This document shows positions 1-8,730 of a stretch of DNA of 64,000 nucleotides, in pieces. The position numbers and the translations under genes are program-made. Within the stretch, counting starts at the first letter, position 1. Each line of letters starts with the position of its first letter. The notes under the pieces are model-generated. The model worked only from the letters and a program-made list of their open reading frames with translations, had not been told where the DNA came from and ran no database searches. Source of the stretch: Aquisalinus luteolus (GTDB lineage Bacteria > Pseudomonadota > Alphaproteobacteria > Caulobacterales > Parvularculaceae); NCBI RefSeq assembly GCF_009712425.2, contig NZ_VCJR02000001.1, positions 310,001-374,000 on the forward strand. The letters are read 5' to 3'.

Positions 1-696
1 GCGCTCCTGATCCTCGATCGAGGTCTCCCCATCGCGGCGCACGGCGTTGACCCTTACGCCGAAGGCGTCGCCCTCGCCGAAACGGCGGGCGATGTCAGCC
101 GCGCCATAGAACTGGCCTGCATTTTCGACACCGACGGTGTAGCGGTTCAATGGTTCCTCTCCGGCGCGCTTGGGCACAAGGTTGAAGGCACCGCCGACAC
201 CCGACCCGCCGGGTGCCGCGCCATTGAGGAAGGAGTTGGCGCCGCGGAAGACCTCGACCCGCTCCAGCAGTTCAGCGGCCACATACTGGCGCGGCAGGAT
301 GCCGTAGACACCGTTATAGGTCATGTCGTCGGAATAGACCGGGAAGCCGCGGATAACATAGAGCTCCTGGAAGTTGCCGAAACCCTTGGCCACGCGCACG
401 ACCGGGTCGTTCTGCAGCACATCGCCGACGCTTTTTGCCTGCTGGTCCTTGATCAACTGCTCGGTATAGGCCGTGCCGGCATAGGGCGCGTCCATATAGT
501 CGAGATTGCCAAGCAGGCCGGCGCGACCGCCCCGGGCGACCTGGTCGCCGGCATATTCGCCGGTCAGGTCGACCTGCGAGCCGCCGGTGACGACGATGAT
601 GTCCTCGTCCTCATCGGTGGCGCTATCCTGCGCATTGGCTGGCAGTGTCGCAGCGAGCAGGGCGATGGCGGAGACGGAGGAGATAAAGGATTTCAC
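1..696 (-). CDS. TonB-dependent siderophore receptor, N-terminal part
   Basis: This is the first 232 codons of an outer-membrane receptor that continues past the left edge. It starts at a GTG, with an AGGGG ribosome site about 9 bases upstream. Residues 1-23 look like a signal peptide ending in ANA. A TonB-box-like acidic stretch (EDIIVVTG) follows. The plug domain carries the usual features: SVGDVLQNDPVV, LYVIRGFPV and LERVEVFRGANSFLNG. The plug type is that of ferric-siderophore receptors, which import iron chelates using TonB energy. The ligand cannot be told from this part. A Fur-like box lies just upstream, so iron repression is likely. The beta barrel is outside the window. Confidence 0.9.
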   Translation of the reverse strand, partial: MKSFISSVSAIALLAATLPANAQDSATDEDEDIIVVTGGSQVDLTGEYAGDQVARGGRAGLLGNLDYMDAPYAGTAYTEQLIKDQQAKSVGDVLQNDPVVRVAKGFGNFQELYVIRGFPVYSDDMTYNGVYGILPRQYVAAELLERVEVFRGANSFLNGAAPGGSGVGGAFNLVPKRAGEEPLNRYTVGVENAGQFYGAADIARRFGEGDAFGVRVNAVRRDGETSIEDQER

Positions 697-727
697 TGAG
701 GGTACCCCTGAAACTGGAATCAAAACT

Positions 728-752
728 GAGAATGATAATGCGAGCTATTCGC
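728..752. promoter_or_regulatory. Fur-like box upstream of the TonB receptor
   Basis: The first 12 bases, GAGAATGATAAT, match the Fur consensus GATAATGATAAT at 11 of 12 positions. The right half is degenerate, though GAAT and ATTC at the edges form an imperfect dyad. It sits 32-56 bases upstream of the receptor's GTG. An iron-responsive operator is an inference from the motif and the gene type. Confidence 0.5.
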
Positions 753-897
753 AGAAACGGCGCGGGAATGCAATAGCTGCGTCATGGTTTTTTGAAGGTT
801 GAGGCTCGCGTGTTTCTTCATGGCAACAGCCGGAGTTGCTGGCCTAATCGCGGTTAATGGCTATAGTGAAGCCGATAGATTCTGGAGGAGAACACCC

Positions 898-1203
898 ATG
901 CGCCTTGCCATTCTTGCCATCACCGCCGCCTTCATCATCACCGGCTGCACCACCGTCGCAAAAAACTCCCTGCGCAACGATCTGCAGCGGATCGGCTTCT
1001 CGGAAAACATTTCGGTCTGCATGGCCGACCAGCTGGAAGACCGGCTTGATGGCGGTGACCTGCAGGAACTGGCATGGCACGTCTCCCGCCTGACCCGCGC
1101 GAATAACAGCCAGGCAGCGCTCGGCTCGCTGAAGCGGATCGACAACCCGCGCGTCATCGCTGCGGCGACCGCCTCGGCCTTGTCTTGCGCCCTTGCTCCG
1201 TAA
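898..1203 (+). CDS. small lipoprotein of unknown function
   Basis: The gene encodes 101 residues. I chose the ATG at 898, which has a GGAGGAG ribosome site, over an in-frame start 99 bases earlier. The N-terminus is a lipoprotein signal: a hydrophobic helix, then ITGC with the lipidated Cys near residue 17. The mature part is short and helical with two further Cys residues, one mid-protein (ISVCMADQL) and one near the C-terminus (ALSCAL), which could form a disulfide. The family is not recognised. It lies upstream of a beta-lactamase-fold hydrolase with a 45-base gap, so the two may be cotranscribed. Confidence 0.7.
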   Translation: MRLAILAITAAFIITGCTTVAKNSLRNDLQRIGFSENISVCMADQLEDRLDGGDLQELAWHVSRLTRANNSQAALGSLKRIDNPRVIAAATASALSCALAP

Positions 1204-1248
1204 GGTACTGGCCCTACCTCTATCCAAGGCAAACAATCAGGAAACCTG

Positions 1249-2367
1249 ATGCAATTGAACGGTAGAGCGAACCCGCGTTTCGAGCGCGTCCGCGACGTAT
1301 TCGAAGAAAACCTGGAAAGCGGCGAGGATCTCGGCGGCGGCGTCGCCGTGACCGTGGAGGGCGAGCTTGTCGTCAACCTGTCCGGCGGCTGGCAGGATCG
1401 AAAGAAGACCGAAAGCTGGACGCCGGAGACGATCGTCACGATCTATTCCTCCGGCAAGGCGGTGGTCGCGCTGCTGATAGCGCGGGAGGTCAGCGCCGGC
1501 CGTCTCGACTATGATGCGTCTGTTGCCAGCTACTGGCCGGAATTCGCCGCCGAGGGGAAGGGCGAGATCACGCTGGCGCAGGCCCTGTCGCACCAGAGCG
1601 GTATTCCGGGGTTTGCCGAGGAAATGGACCCCGCCCTGTGGCTCGACTGGGACGGGCTGTGCGCGAAGATCGCCGCTGCCACACCGATGTGGGAACCGGG
1701 CACGGCCAATGGCTATCATCCGCAGACGGTTGGTTTCATCGCCGGCGAGGTGCTGCGCCGTGTCACCGGCCGTACGGTCGGGCAGACCCTGCGCGAGGAT
1801 TTTTACGAGCCCCATGGCATCAAGGTGTTCTGTGGGCTGAGCGATGAAGAAATCCCGCTTGCCTCGCACATGACCAAGCCGACCTCCGCCCCTGTACTGG
1901 GCGAGATGAATGAATACAAGAAAGCCGCCTTCCTGACGCGCTGGGCATCGCCCGGCGGTGTGTCTCGCGAGGACTGGGCAAAAGCGGAAATGCCGGCCTC
2001 CAACATGCACGCGGATGCCGCCTCGCTTGCCCGGTTGATGAGTACCTTTGCGATGAAGGGTGAGTTCGAGGGTGAACGACTATTCTCCGAAGAGGTTTTA
2101 GAGCAGGCGGTAAAGCCGCGCATTACCGGCGATGATCTCGTCCTGCCCTTCGACCTGACCTGGGCTGCCGGGCTTATGTGCAATACCGAAGGCGCATATG
2201 GCCCGGAAGCGGCGGCGCGCGGGCACTACGGGTTTGGCGGCTCCTGCGTGTTCGCCGATCCGATCAACCGCGTCAGCTTCGCCTATGTGCCAAACAGGAT
2301 GTCGCCGCATCTTGTTGCCGACCCGCGCGCGATCAGCCTCATTAATGCTTTATACGAAAGTCTCTGA
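1249..2367 (+). CDS. serine hydrolase, beta-lactamase class C/EstB-like family
   Basis: The 372-residue protein has the penicillin-binding/class C beta-lactamase fold motifs. The S-x-x-K nucleophile motif is S67-S-G-K70. A LSHQSGIPGF segment follows, then NGYHPQTVGF in the position of the Y-x-N region, and HYGFGGS as the third, H-x-G motif. Members act as esterases, D-aminopeptidases or transesterases more often than as true beta-lactamases. No signal peptide is visible, so it is probably cytoplasmic, which argues against antibiotic resistance. The start has an AGGAAA ribosome site. The substrate is unknown. Confidence 0.88.
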   Translation: MQLNGRANPRFERVRDVFEENLESGEDLGGGVAVTVEGELVVNLSGGWQDRKKTESWTPETIVTIYSSGKAVVALLIAREVSAGRLDYDASVASYWPEFAAEGKGEITLAQALSHQSGIPGFAEEMDPALWLDWDGLCAKIAAATPMWEPGTANGYHPQTVGFIAGEVLRRVTGRTVGQTLREDFYEPHGIKVFCGLSDEEIPLASHMTKPTSAPVLGEMNEYKKAAFLTRWASPGGVSREDWAKAEMPASNMHADAASLARLMSTFAMKGEFEGERLFSEEVLEQAVKPRITGDDLVLPFDLTWAAGLMCNTEGAYGPEAAARGHYGFGGSCVFADPINRVSFAYVPNRMSPHLVADPRAISLINALYESL

Positions 2368-2394
2368 CACGCTGGCACGGACAGGAGAAATGCC

Positions 2395-2673
2395 ATGGGT
2401 ATGTTCTTTCTAGGTGTCGGTACGGTCATCGCCTTGATCGTCCTGCTTTTCCTGACAGCGGAAAAGAAGGACCCCGCCCTTGTGCAGGCGGATATCGATC
2501 AGGCGAAGGGTGCCATCACGCCGGATCTGGAATTTGAATTGCAGATGCTTCTGCGCAATGGCCGCAAGATCGAGGCGATCAAGCGCGTGCGCGAGGTTTC
2601 AGGCGTTGGGCCTTATGCCGCCAAACAGGCGGTGGATAGCCTGGCCCGGCGTATAGACGGATATTCTGCCTAG
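2395..2673 (+). CDS. membrane-anchored protein with ribosomal L7/L12 C-terminal-like domain
   Basis: The gene encodes 92 residues: an N-terminal membrane helix (about residues 3-20), a charged linker, and a C-terminal domain at about residues 45-87. That domain resembles the C-terminal domain of ribosomal protein L7/L12, with KIEAIKRVREVSGVG followed by AAKQAVD. In the ribosomal stalk this fold recruits translation GTPases. In small membrane-tethered versions its role is unknown. It is not the ribosomal protein itself, because it lacks the N-terminal dimerisation domain. The ribosome site AGGAGA is good. It is 27 bases after the hydrolase and overlaps the 3' end of the convergent epoxide-hydrolase-like gene by 4 bases. 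Confidence 0.8.
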   Translation: MGMFFLGVGTVIALIVLLFLTAEKKDPALVQADIDQAKGAITPDLEFELQMLLRNGRKIEAIKRVREVSGVGPYAAKQAVDSLARRIDGYSA

Positions 2674-3656
2674 GCCGGGAAGCGCCGCTCCAGCCAGTCG
2701 AGTATGGAGTGGTTGACGGCGTCAGGGTTCTCCCACATCGCCCAGTGGCCAGTGTCTGGCAGCAGCTGCTTTTCAAGATCTGGACACAGACCATCCATCG
2801 CGTCAGCCAGTTCCGGCGGCAGCATCATGTCCAGCTCCGCCATCAGCATCAGGCAGGGCTGGCTCACCGTAAGGTCGACACCCTCGGTAATCTCCCAGTT
2901 GCGGTCGATATTGCGATAGACATGGGTCGGCGTGCGATGGCCTGTCTGTGCATAGGTACGGGCAAAGACGGCGCGGTCTCCGGCGCCCATGATCAGTTTT
3001 TCGTCCGGATTGCCCGTAAATTTCTCGAACCGGTCCGGCAGGAACAGGGCCTGCGGCAGGACCTTCGGCCAGACGCTGCGTGGCGGCGTGACGGAGAAGA
3101 TGAATTGCGTGAACAGGTCTTCCTTGCCGCCAAAGACGCGGTCGGGCAGGTCTGCATCCTGGAACTGCACCATGTAATGCCGGTCGGTGCCGCGTTTGCG
3201 ATAAATTGTCAGTGGCGGGATCGGCGCTCGCGGCACATGGGGTGTGCAGATGCCGACCACACCTTCGATCAGGTCCGGGTGGCGGTAGGCCATGGGCCAG
3301 ACCAGCGCCCCGCCCCAGTCATGGCCGCAAAGAATGACTTTGTCATACCCCAGCGCCGGGATCAGCCGGGCAAGGTCGTCGGTCATGACGTCTGCGCTGT
3401 AGGGTGAGGCGTCATCAGGGCGGGACGAGCGCCCGAACCCTTTCATGTCGATCGCAATGGCGCGATAACCTGCTGCAGCCAGCTCCGGCATCACCAGCTT
3501 CCATGAATAGGCAAGCTCCGGCCAGCCATGCAGCAGCAGGATGGGGCGGCCATCCTCCGGTCCATCCTCATAGACGGCGAAAGTGACATCGCCCGCGGTC
3601 ACGAACCGGGCGTCGGGAAAATCGGGGCCTGAGTAATAGGCTGGAATATCGCTCAT
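2670..3656 (-). CDS. alpha/beta hydrolase, epoxide-hydrolase-like
   Basis: The 328-residue enzyme has the alpha/beta-hydrolase fold. The HGWP oxyanion motif is at residues 43-46, and the nucleophile elbow GHDWGG has Asp113 in the nucleophile position. An acid candidate lies in AELDMMLP and the catalytic His in DTGHWAMWE. An Asp nucleophile with HGxP is typical of soluble epoxide hydrolases and haloalkane dehalogenases, and HGxP favours the former. I placed the start at MSDIPAYY rather than 13 codons upstream because homologous proteins begin near here. It is monocistronic, convergent with the L7/L12-like gene. The substrate is not predictable. Confidence 0.88.
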   Translation of the reverse strand: MSDIPAYYSGPDFPDARFVTAGDVTFAVYEDGPEDGRPILLLHGWPELAYSWKLVMPELAAAGYRAIAIDMKGFGRSSRPDDASPYSADVMTDDLARLIPALGYDKVILCGHDWGGALVWPMAYRHPDLIEGVVGICTPHVPRAPIPPLTIYRKRGTDRHYMVQFQDADLPDRVFGGKEDLFTQFIFSVTPPRSVWPKVLPQALFLPDRFEKFTGNPDEKLIMGAGDRAVFARTYAQTGHRTPTHVYRNIDRNWEITEGVDLTVSQPCLMLMAELDMMLPPELADAMDGLCPDLEKQLLPDTGHWAMWENPDAVNHSILDWLERRFPA

Positions 3657-3708
3657 GGATCCGAATCTGTTGCCTCGGGCCCGCAAAATCAACAAGTCTC
3701 AGCAGTAT

Positions 3709-3987
3709 CTAGGCGGCGAGGCCTCCGGCGACATGGTCACGGATCCGATCCCGGCGCTGCCTGATGATCAGGGTGATCAGGTATGCGTCGAGCAGAACCC
3801 AGACAAAACCGATGAAAATGAAATAGCTGGCGATCTGCAACAGGGCCGTGCCCCATTTGCCCAGATAGAACCTGTGGGCTGAAATCCACCAGCCGAAAAT
3901 CCACAGCAGATAGGCGACGACCGGCGAAGGGGCGTCGTTGGTTACGCGCTGTTCGATGTAAATACGATCCTGAGTGTCGAGCACCAT
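3709..3987 (-). CDS. TM2-domain membrane protein
   Basis: The 92-residue protein carries a TM2 domain: a first helix with VVAYLLWIFGWWISAHRFYLGK, shown in part as AHRFYLGKWG, and a second helix (LLQIASYFIFIGFVWVLLDA) with a polar DAYLI motif. TM2 proteins are small two-helix membrane proteins with a conserved HRFYLG turn. Their bacterial function is mostly unknown. A charged, basic tail (RQRRDRIRDH) suggests the C-terminus is cytoplasmic. It lies just upstream of the epoxide-hydrolase-like gene on the same strand (52-base gap), so the two may be cotranscribed. Confidence 0.85.
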   Translation of the reverse strand: MVLDTQDRIYIEQRVTNDAPSPVVAYLLWIFGWWISAHRFYLGKWGTALLQIASYFIFIGFVWVLLDAYLITLIIRQRRDRIRDHVAGGLAA

Positions 3988-4141
3988 GGTTCCCGTTCCT
4001 GCAAAATCGCCCTCTTCATCTTAAATAGGAATGGCGGACTGGCCACGCAAGGCCGCGTCTATTGTGGAAAACCATGCCTTACGGTTCCTCGGCGGCCATT
4101 GGCCATAGGGGCGAAGCACGCCATGGTGCATCCTGGGTGTA

Positions 4142-6013
4142 ATGGTATGGATGGAAGCGGGTTTCGTGGCTGACACGGCGGCGGCACAGTCAGGTTTCGA
4201 GGAGAAAGCAGCGCTCGGTGACAAGCACGAGATGCTGCAGCACCTGTTCGGCTTTTCGTCCTTCCGTGACGGGCAGGAGCCAGTCATTGAGTCGCTGCTG
4301 CGCGGCGAGGATGTGCTCGCCGTGATGCCGACCGGCGCAGGAAAGTCGCTCTGCTTCCAGCTGCCTGCGATGATGAAGGACGGGTTCGCTGTCATCATCT
4401 CGCCCCTCATTGCCCTAATGGAAAACCAGGTCGCCCTGATGAAGGCGTCCGGCATTCCGGCGGGGATGATCCATTCAGGCCGCAGCCGGGCCGAAAATGT
4501 CGCTGACTGGCAAGGCGTCGCATCGGGCGAGATCAAGCTGCTCTACATGTCGCCGGAGCGGTTGCTGACCCCGCGCATGCGGCAAGCGCTGGGGAATATG
4601 CCTGTGTCCATGTTTGTCATCGACGAAGCCCACTGCATCAGCCAGTGGGGACATGATTTCCGCAAGGACTATCTCGGCCTTGCCGATTTGAAGACCCAGT
4701 TCCCGGGAGTGCCGCTCGCTGCCTTTACGGCAACTGCCGACGAGGCAACGCGCGGCGATATCGTCAGGCGTATCTTTCACGGTCAGGCCCGGCAATATGT
4801 GCAAGGCTTCGATCGCCCGAACATCGCGATCACGGTCGAGGAAAAGCGTTCTAGCGCGAAGCGACTGGAAACGCTGGTCAAGATGCGCGAGGGCGATCAG
4901 GGCATCGTCTATTGCCTGTCGCGCAAAGGCGCGGAACAGGCGGCTGAGTCCCTTCGCGCTGCCGGACACAATGCGCTCGCCTATCATGCGGGGCTGGAGG
5001 ATTACGACCGGGCCGAGCGGTTGAACCGGTTCCTGACAGAAGATGATCTCGTCATCTGTGCCACGGTTGCGTTCGGCATGGGCATCGACAAGCCGGATAT
5101 CCGCTATGTCATCCACATGAACCTGCCGGCGTCGATGGAAGCCTACTATCAGGAAATTGGCCGGGCCGGGCGCGATGGGGAGCCGGCGGAAGCGATCCTT
5201 CTGTATGGATATAATGACCTTCGCCTGCGCCGCACGATGATCGACGAGTCCGGTGCCGTTGAAGATGTCAAGCGGGTCGAACGTCATCGCCTCGATGCAC
5301 TGGCCGCCTTCTGCGAAGCGGTGACCTGTCGCCGGAATGTTTTGCTCTCCTACTTTGGCGATATGCGCGACGACCCATGCGGCAAGTGCGATATCTGCCG
5401 CACGCCGCCCGTCATGGCCGATGGCACGGCTGAGGCGAAGCTGGCGCTGGAGACAATCCTTGCCACCGGTGAGGTATATGGCCAGACCCATATCGTCGCT
5501 ATCCTGCGCGGGGCGGATACGGAAAAGGTGCGCAATGCCGGTCATGACCGGCTCGATACCCATGGCGCGGGCAAGGGCCGCACCGACAAGCAATGGCGCT
5601 CCCTTTTCCGGCAGATGTATGCTGACGGACTTTACGCCGTGGGCGGAGAGTTCGGCTCGCTGCAGCTGACTGCGAGAGGTCGACAGGTGCTGGCAGGGGC
5701 GCTGGAGGTTTCCTTCCGCCAGGATGACCTGGCGCAGGCCGGTGGCGGACGCAGCAAGACGCCTCTGGCTGAGGGGCAGGTTGATGCCAAGCTGTTGTCT
5801 GCGTTGAAGAAGAAACGCCTGGAGCTTGCGCGGGTCAAATCGGTCCCCGCCTATGTTATCTTCTCTGATCGCACGCTGATCGACATGGCCCAGAAGAAAC
5901 CGCTCGCCCGCGATGACTTCAACGAGGTTTTCGGCGTGGGAGACAAGAAGGCTGATGCCTATGCCGAAGACTTCATCAAGGTCATCGCGGACTATTGCGC
6001 AAGCGGAAGCTGA
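4142..6013 (+). CDS. recQ: ATP-dependent DNA helicase RecQ
   Basis: This 3'-to-5' DNA helicase acts in recombination and fork repair. Visible parts in order are GQEPV of motif 0, Walker A MPTGAGKS (residues 62-69), the DEAH box at 161-164 followed by CISQWGHDF, and helicase motifs V/VI (FGMGIDKPDIR, QEIGRAGRDG). A four-Cys zinc site (FCEAVTC and CGKCDIC), a winged helix and a C-terminal HRDC domain (about 545-620) complete the protein. Length (623) is normal for the family. The first 30 residues are poorly conserved, so the true start could be an in-frame ATG or GTG slightly later. It ends directly against the convergent tadG-like gene with no gap. Confidence 0.95.
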   Translation: MVWMEAGFVADTAAAQSGFEEKAALGDKHEMLQHLFGFSSFRDGQEPVIESLLRGEDVLAVMPTGAGKSLCFQLPAMMKDGFAVIISPLIALMENQVALMKASGIPAGMIHSGRSRAENVADWQGVASGEIKLLYMSPERLLTPRMRQALGNMPVSMFVIDEAHCISQWGHDFRKDYLGLADLKTQFPGVPLAAFTATADEATRGDIVRRIFHGQARQYVQGFDRPNIAITVEEKRSSAKRLETLVKMREGDQGIVYCLSRKGAEQAAESLRAAGHNALAYHAGLEDYDRAERLNRFLTEDDLVICATVAFGMGIDKPDIRYVIHMNLPASMEAYYQEIGRAGRDGEPAEAILLYGYNDLRLRRTMIDESGAVEDVKRVERHRLDALAAFCEAVTCRRNVLLSYFGDMRDDPCGKCDICRTPPVMADGTAEAKLALETILATGEVYGQTHIVAILRGADTEKVRNAGHDRLDTHGAGKGRTDKQWRSLFRQMYADGLYAVGGEFGSLQLTARGRQVLAGALEVSFRQDDLAQAGGGRSKTPLAEGQVDAKLLSALKKKRLELARVKSVPAYVIFSDRTLIDMAQKKPLARDDFNEVFGVGDKKADAYAEDFIKVIADYCASGS

Positions 6014-7702
6014 TTACTGGACAAGCTCTGCCAGTGTGCAGTGAACGACGTGGACGCGGACATCCGCTTCGCCCAGCCCGACGCCAAGTGTTTGCAGGAC
6101 GGAAGACAGCAACGTGTCGAGGGAGGGTGTAACATCCCCCAGGACTTCGCTGACAATACTGCCCAGGCCGCCAGGCACTGAAAGACCCAGCCCCAGAGCT
6201 TCGATGTCGATTTCAAGATCATCCAGCAGTGATTGCAATAACAACTCTGTGTACTGATTCGTTTGGGCAGTCTTTATTGTGCCTTGGCTGATGTCGGAGG
6301 CCGAAAAATACAGGTTTTGCGGTTGGCTGTTGGCCATTTCTGCATGTGCGCGAGCCTTCACGCGGGCCAATGTCAGGTTGAGGAGTGTCGCCTTGGCGGG
6401 TGACATGTCGCTGCTGAAGTCAGTGAAGTCGCTGTCATTTGTCGTGCCGATCCAGACCTGCGCGATGCCCGGGCGGGCGGCGATCGTTGCGCTGCTGCGG
6501 GACGGGTCGCGATAGGCGCAGCTGGCGCTGCTTATCCCGGCCTCTGCGGATGCAAGTTCAAGATATAATGGCAATGAGACGAGGCTGCCCTCGGGCAGGC
6601 TGTCGTCGCCAATTGAAACCAGCAGGCGCAACCGCGTCTGTGCTGTCCTGAGGGTGGTGCCCGATGGGCCGAGGCTCATCCATGTCCCGCTTTCCATCGG
6701 GCTGCCAATGGCAAGGTCAAGGGTGATGCCTGCAAGGCCGGGCAAGTCTGTATCAAGATCAACCTCAACCTGCCTTGTCCCGTTGGCGGCCATGGCGCTT
6801 ACAGAAAGCAACTCCATGACACCAATCTTTGCGGTCAGGGCCCTAACATTGATCGGGGAGCGTGCAAAGGACCCCAGATCGATAATGCTGTCCAGGCTGA
6901 ATGTTTGTGATGACCCTGACACGTCCTGGCCCAGCTTGCCCAGCGCCGTCCATGCGCCGCCTGAGCTGACGGCCTTCAGGGCAGACATGAGCTGTTGCTG
7001 GGTAATATCGGTCTGCAACACATCTTGATAGGTTCCTGCGGTGATATTCACTTCTCTCGCAAGGGCATCAAGAAAGCCCAACAGATCGACATCTGCCGAC
7101 GTGAGGGCGTTGTAGTCCATGACCGTCAGGTCGATATCGCTCCCAGTCAGTGCACCGAGCAAGTCATTGGCAATTCCGCCATCAAGGCTGGCAAGACGCG
7201 ATCCGACCGAGTAGGCGACGGCCGGCCTGATGGCTGCCGTTGCTGTCTTGGTGACGCGTTGCGGCTCTCTGTCGAGTGGATTGAAATGCGCTTTCATCGT
7301 GTCATTAACACTGACCCGAACGGCGTTATAGGGTTGCCGTCCGGCGGTAAAGCGTTCGCTCACGGAGAGCAGGGCATCTTCGAGATACTGTCCTCTTTCG
7401 ACCGTAACGTTGGCCGCGATTTTCTCCTGTTCCTGTTCAGGCGCGTCCGGATCGTCCAGCGAGGAAAGAGTGATGCCATTATCCGCCAGTGATGCAAGGG
7501 CGACCTGTTCTGCCTGCGTTATGGCCGAAGCGCCTGAAATGGCGGCCATGTCGGTGGCGTTCTGCAGCTTGCGCTGCTGGACGTTCATCGAGCCCTGGTC
7601 AAGTACGAGGCCGCAGAACATGACGGCGACGGGCAGGATGATGCCGGTGAAAATGGCAACATTGCCACCGGTTTCCCGAAAGATGGCGTGTGAATGTTTC
7701 AT
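6014..7702 (-). CDS. TadG-type pilus-assembly/secreted protein with TadG C-terminal-like region
   Basis: The 562-residue protein has one N-terminal membrane helix (IFTGIILPVAVMFCGLVLD) preceded by a short TGGNVA segment, as in TadE/TadF/TadG-like proteins. The remainder is a large exported region. The region around residues 150-340 (ALTSADVDLLGFLDALA and later PLYLELASAEA) resembles the C-terminal domain found in predicted membrane proteins of the TadG group. No von Willebrand A domain with a MIDAS motif is seen. Tad proteins build Flp pili for surface attachment, but no ATPase, secretin or prepilin gene is nearby. It overlaps the tadE-like gene by 4 bases, so they are translationally coupled. 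Confidence 0.75.
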   Translation of the reverse strand: MKHSHAIFRETGGNVAIFTGIILPVAVMFCGLVLDQGSMNVQQRKLQNATDMAAISGASAITQAEQVALASLADNGITLSSLDDPDAPEQEQEKIAANVTVERGQYLEDALLSVSERFTAGRQPYNAVRVSVNDTMKAHFNPLDREPQRVTKTATAAIRPAVAYSVGSRLASLDGGIANDLLGALTGSDIDLTVMDYNALTSADVDLLGFLDALAREVNITAGTYQDVLQTDITQQQLMSALKAVSSGGAWTALGKLGQDVSGSSQTFSLDSIIDLGSFARSPINVRALTAKIGVMELLSVSAMAANGTRQVEVDLDTDLPGLAGITLDLAIGSPMESGTWMSLGPSGTTLRTAQTRLRLLVSIGDDSLPEGSLVSLPLYLELASAEAGISSASCAYRDPSRSSATIAARPGIAQVWIGTTNDSDFTDFSSDMSPAKATLLNLTLARVKARAHAEMANSQPQNLYFSASDISQGTIKTAQTNQYTELLLQSLLDDLEIDIEALGLGLSVPGGLGSIVSEVLGDVTPSLDTLLSSVLQTLGVGLGEADVRVHVVHCTLAELVQ

Positions 7703-8142
7703 GGTGCGATGCTCCCGACCCTGACAGAGCTGGTCGCGGTCATCGTGCCTTGTGGCAGGCTCAGGCCTGTCAGCATGTTCAGCACAGGAAGATGGCTCGT
7801 ATCATAGCTGACAGTGATCGTTATGACCGAACTGTCCGGATGCGTGACCGTTGTCGCGATATGCTCAGCCTTGAGGAATGGGTGATCATTTGCCTTCGCT
7901 GCGATATGCGTCCGGGCCAGTCCTTCCTGTTCGGCCTGGTCGATCCCGCCGACGGCGCTGCGTGCTGCCTCTGCCGCAAGCTGTTGCATGGAATGTGAAG
8001 CGCTCAGATAGATTCCGAACCCGCACAAACCCGTCAGTAACAGGATGAAGACATTGGCGATGATCGCAAATTCTACTGCCGCAACGCCATTTTCGTCATT
8101 TCTGAAGCTGACGTGGCGAGCCCTCCCTGGATGCATACCCAT
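7699..8142 (-). CDS. TadE-like minor pseudopilin/pilus-assembly protein
   Basis: The 147-residue protein has the TadE signature: a short basic head ending in NGVAAVEFAI, with a conserved Glu inside the AVEFA motif. A hydrophobic helix (IIANVFILLLTGLCGFGIYL) follows, then a small periplasmic domain. The head resembles substrates of prepilin peptidases. TadE proteins are minor pseudopilins that work with TadF/TadG in Flp pilus biogenesis. Here it is paired only with the overlapping tadG-like gene downstream. The first codons up to about residue 14 are weakly supported and a later start is possible. Confidence 0.75.
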   Translation of the reverse strand: MGMHPGRARHVSFRNDENGVAAVEFAIIANVFILLLTGLCGFGIYLSASHSMQQLAAEAARSAVGGIDQAEQEGLARTHIAAKANDHPFLKAEHIATTVTHPDSSVITITVSYDTSHLPVLNMLTGLSLPQGTMTATSSVRVGSIAP

Positions 8143-8310
8143 GCCTCTCTCCTCAAAGAATCAGGTAGCGCTATTCTCGCTATACAACCAAAGGTAGAGT
8201 TATCGTATTGAAGTCCTGTAAACAATTTTCCAAAAATTTTATCGATCAGTGTCGTGGGCATGCTGCGTCAGGTGCTGGTCTTTCCCGCGAAACCGCCCTA
8301 AGCGACTAAT

Positions 8311-8718
8311 ATGACAAAGAAAATTGTGATCCCCGCCGGCTGGGAAAGGGTACAGCTGACATCCGATTTTGCCAACGAGGTCGGCCCGTTTTATCGCCGT
8401 AGCGAGCCTGTCGGGCTGGGCTTCGTGGCCGAGGCGCGTCATGCCAACAATAATGGCGTCGTCCATGGCGGGGCCCTGGCGACGCTCGCCGATATCGGCC
8501 TGTTCGTGATTGCCGCAGACGGGCGCGACCTGATGAATGGGGCGACATTGTCGCTGAACCTGAACTACCTTCAGCCAGGCAGGGTGGGCCGCTTCATCCA
8601 TTGCGAGGGGCGCATCGTGCGCGAAGGCTCGAGCATCATCTTCGTCGAGGGTTCGGTGAAGGACGGCACGGAAGAGCTGATCACCTTCAACGGGGTGATC
8701 AAGCGCTTCCGTCAATGA
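8311..8718 (+). CDS. PaaI-type hotdog thioesterase
   Basis: The 135-residue protein has the hotdog fold of acyl-CoA thioesterases. The conserved motif NNNGVVHGGALATLAD places HGG at residues 52-54. A beta-rich core (ATLSLNLNYLQPGRVG) and the closing strand (SSIIFVEGSVKDG) follow. Such enzymes hydrolyse aryl- or acyl-CoA to free CoA. It lies next to the convergent hbd gene and within a CoA-metabolism block, consistent with fatty-acid or aromatic-acid degradation. It ends 12 bases before the hbd stop. Confidence 0.87.
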   Translation: MTKKIVIPAGWERVQLTSDFANEVGPFYRRSEPVGLGFVAEARHANNNGVVHGGALATLADIGLFVIAADGRDLMNGATLSLNLNYLQPGRVGRFIHCEGRIVREGSSIIFVEGSVKDGTEELITFNGVIKRFRQ

Positions 8719-8730
8719 TCAGTAATAAGA

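Noticed and set aside
1249-2367. Antibiotic-resistance beta-lactamase
   Set aside because: No signal peptide is visible and the family is mostly esterases and peptidases; resistance cannot be claimed.
4475-5593. A 372-codon open frame antisense to recQ
   Set aside because: recQ has full catalytic motifs in the opposite frame; the antisense product has no domain or ribosome site.
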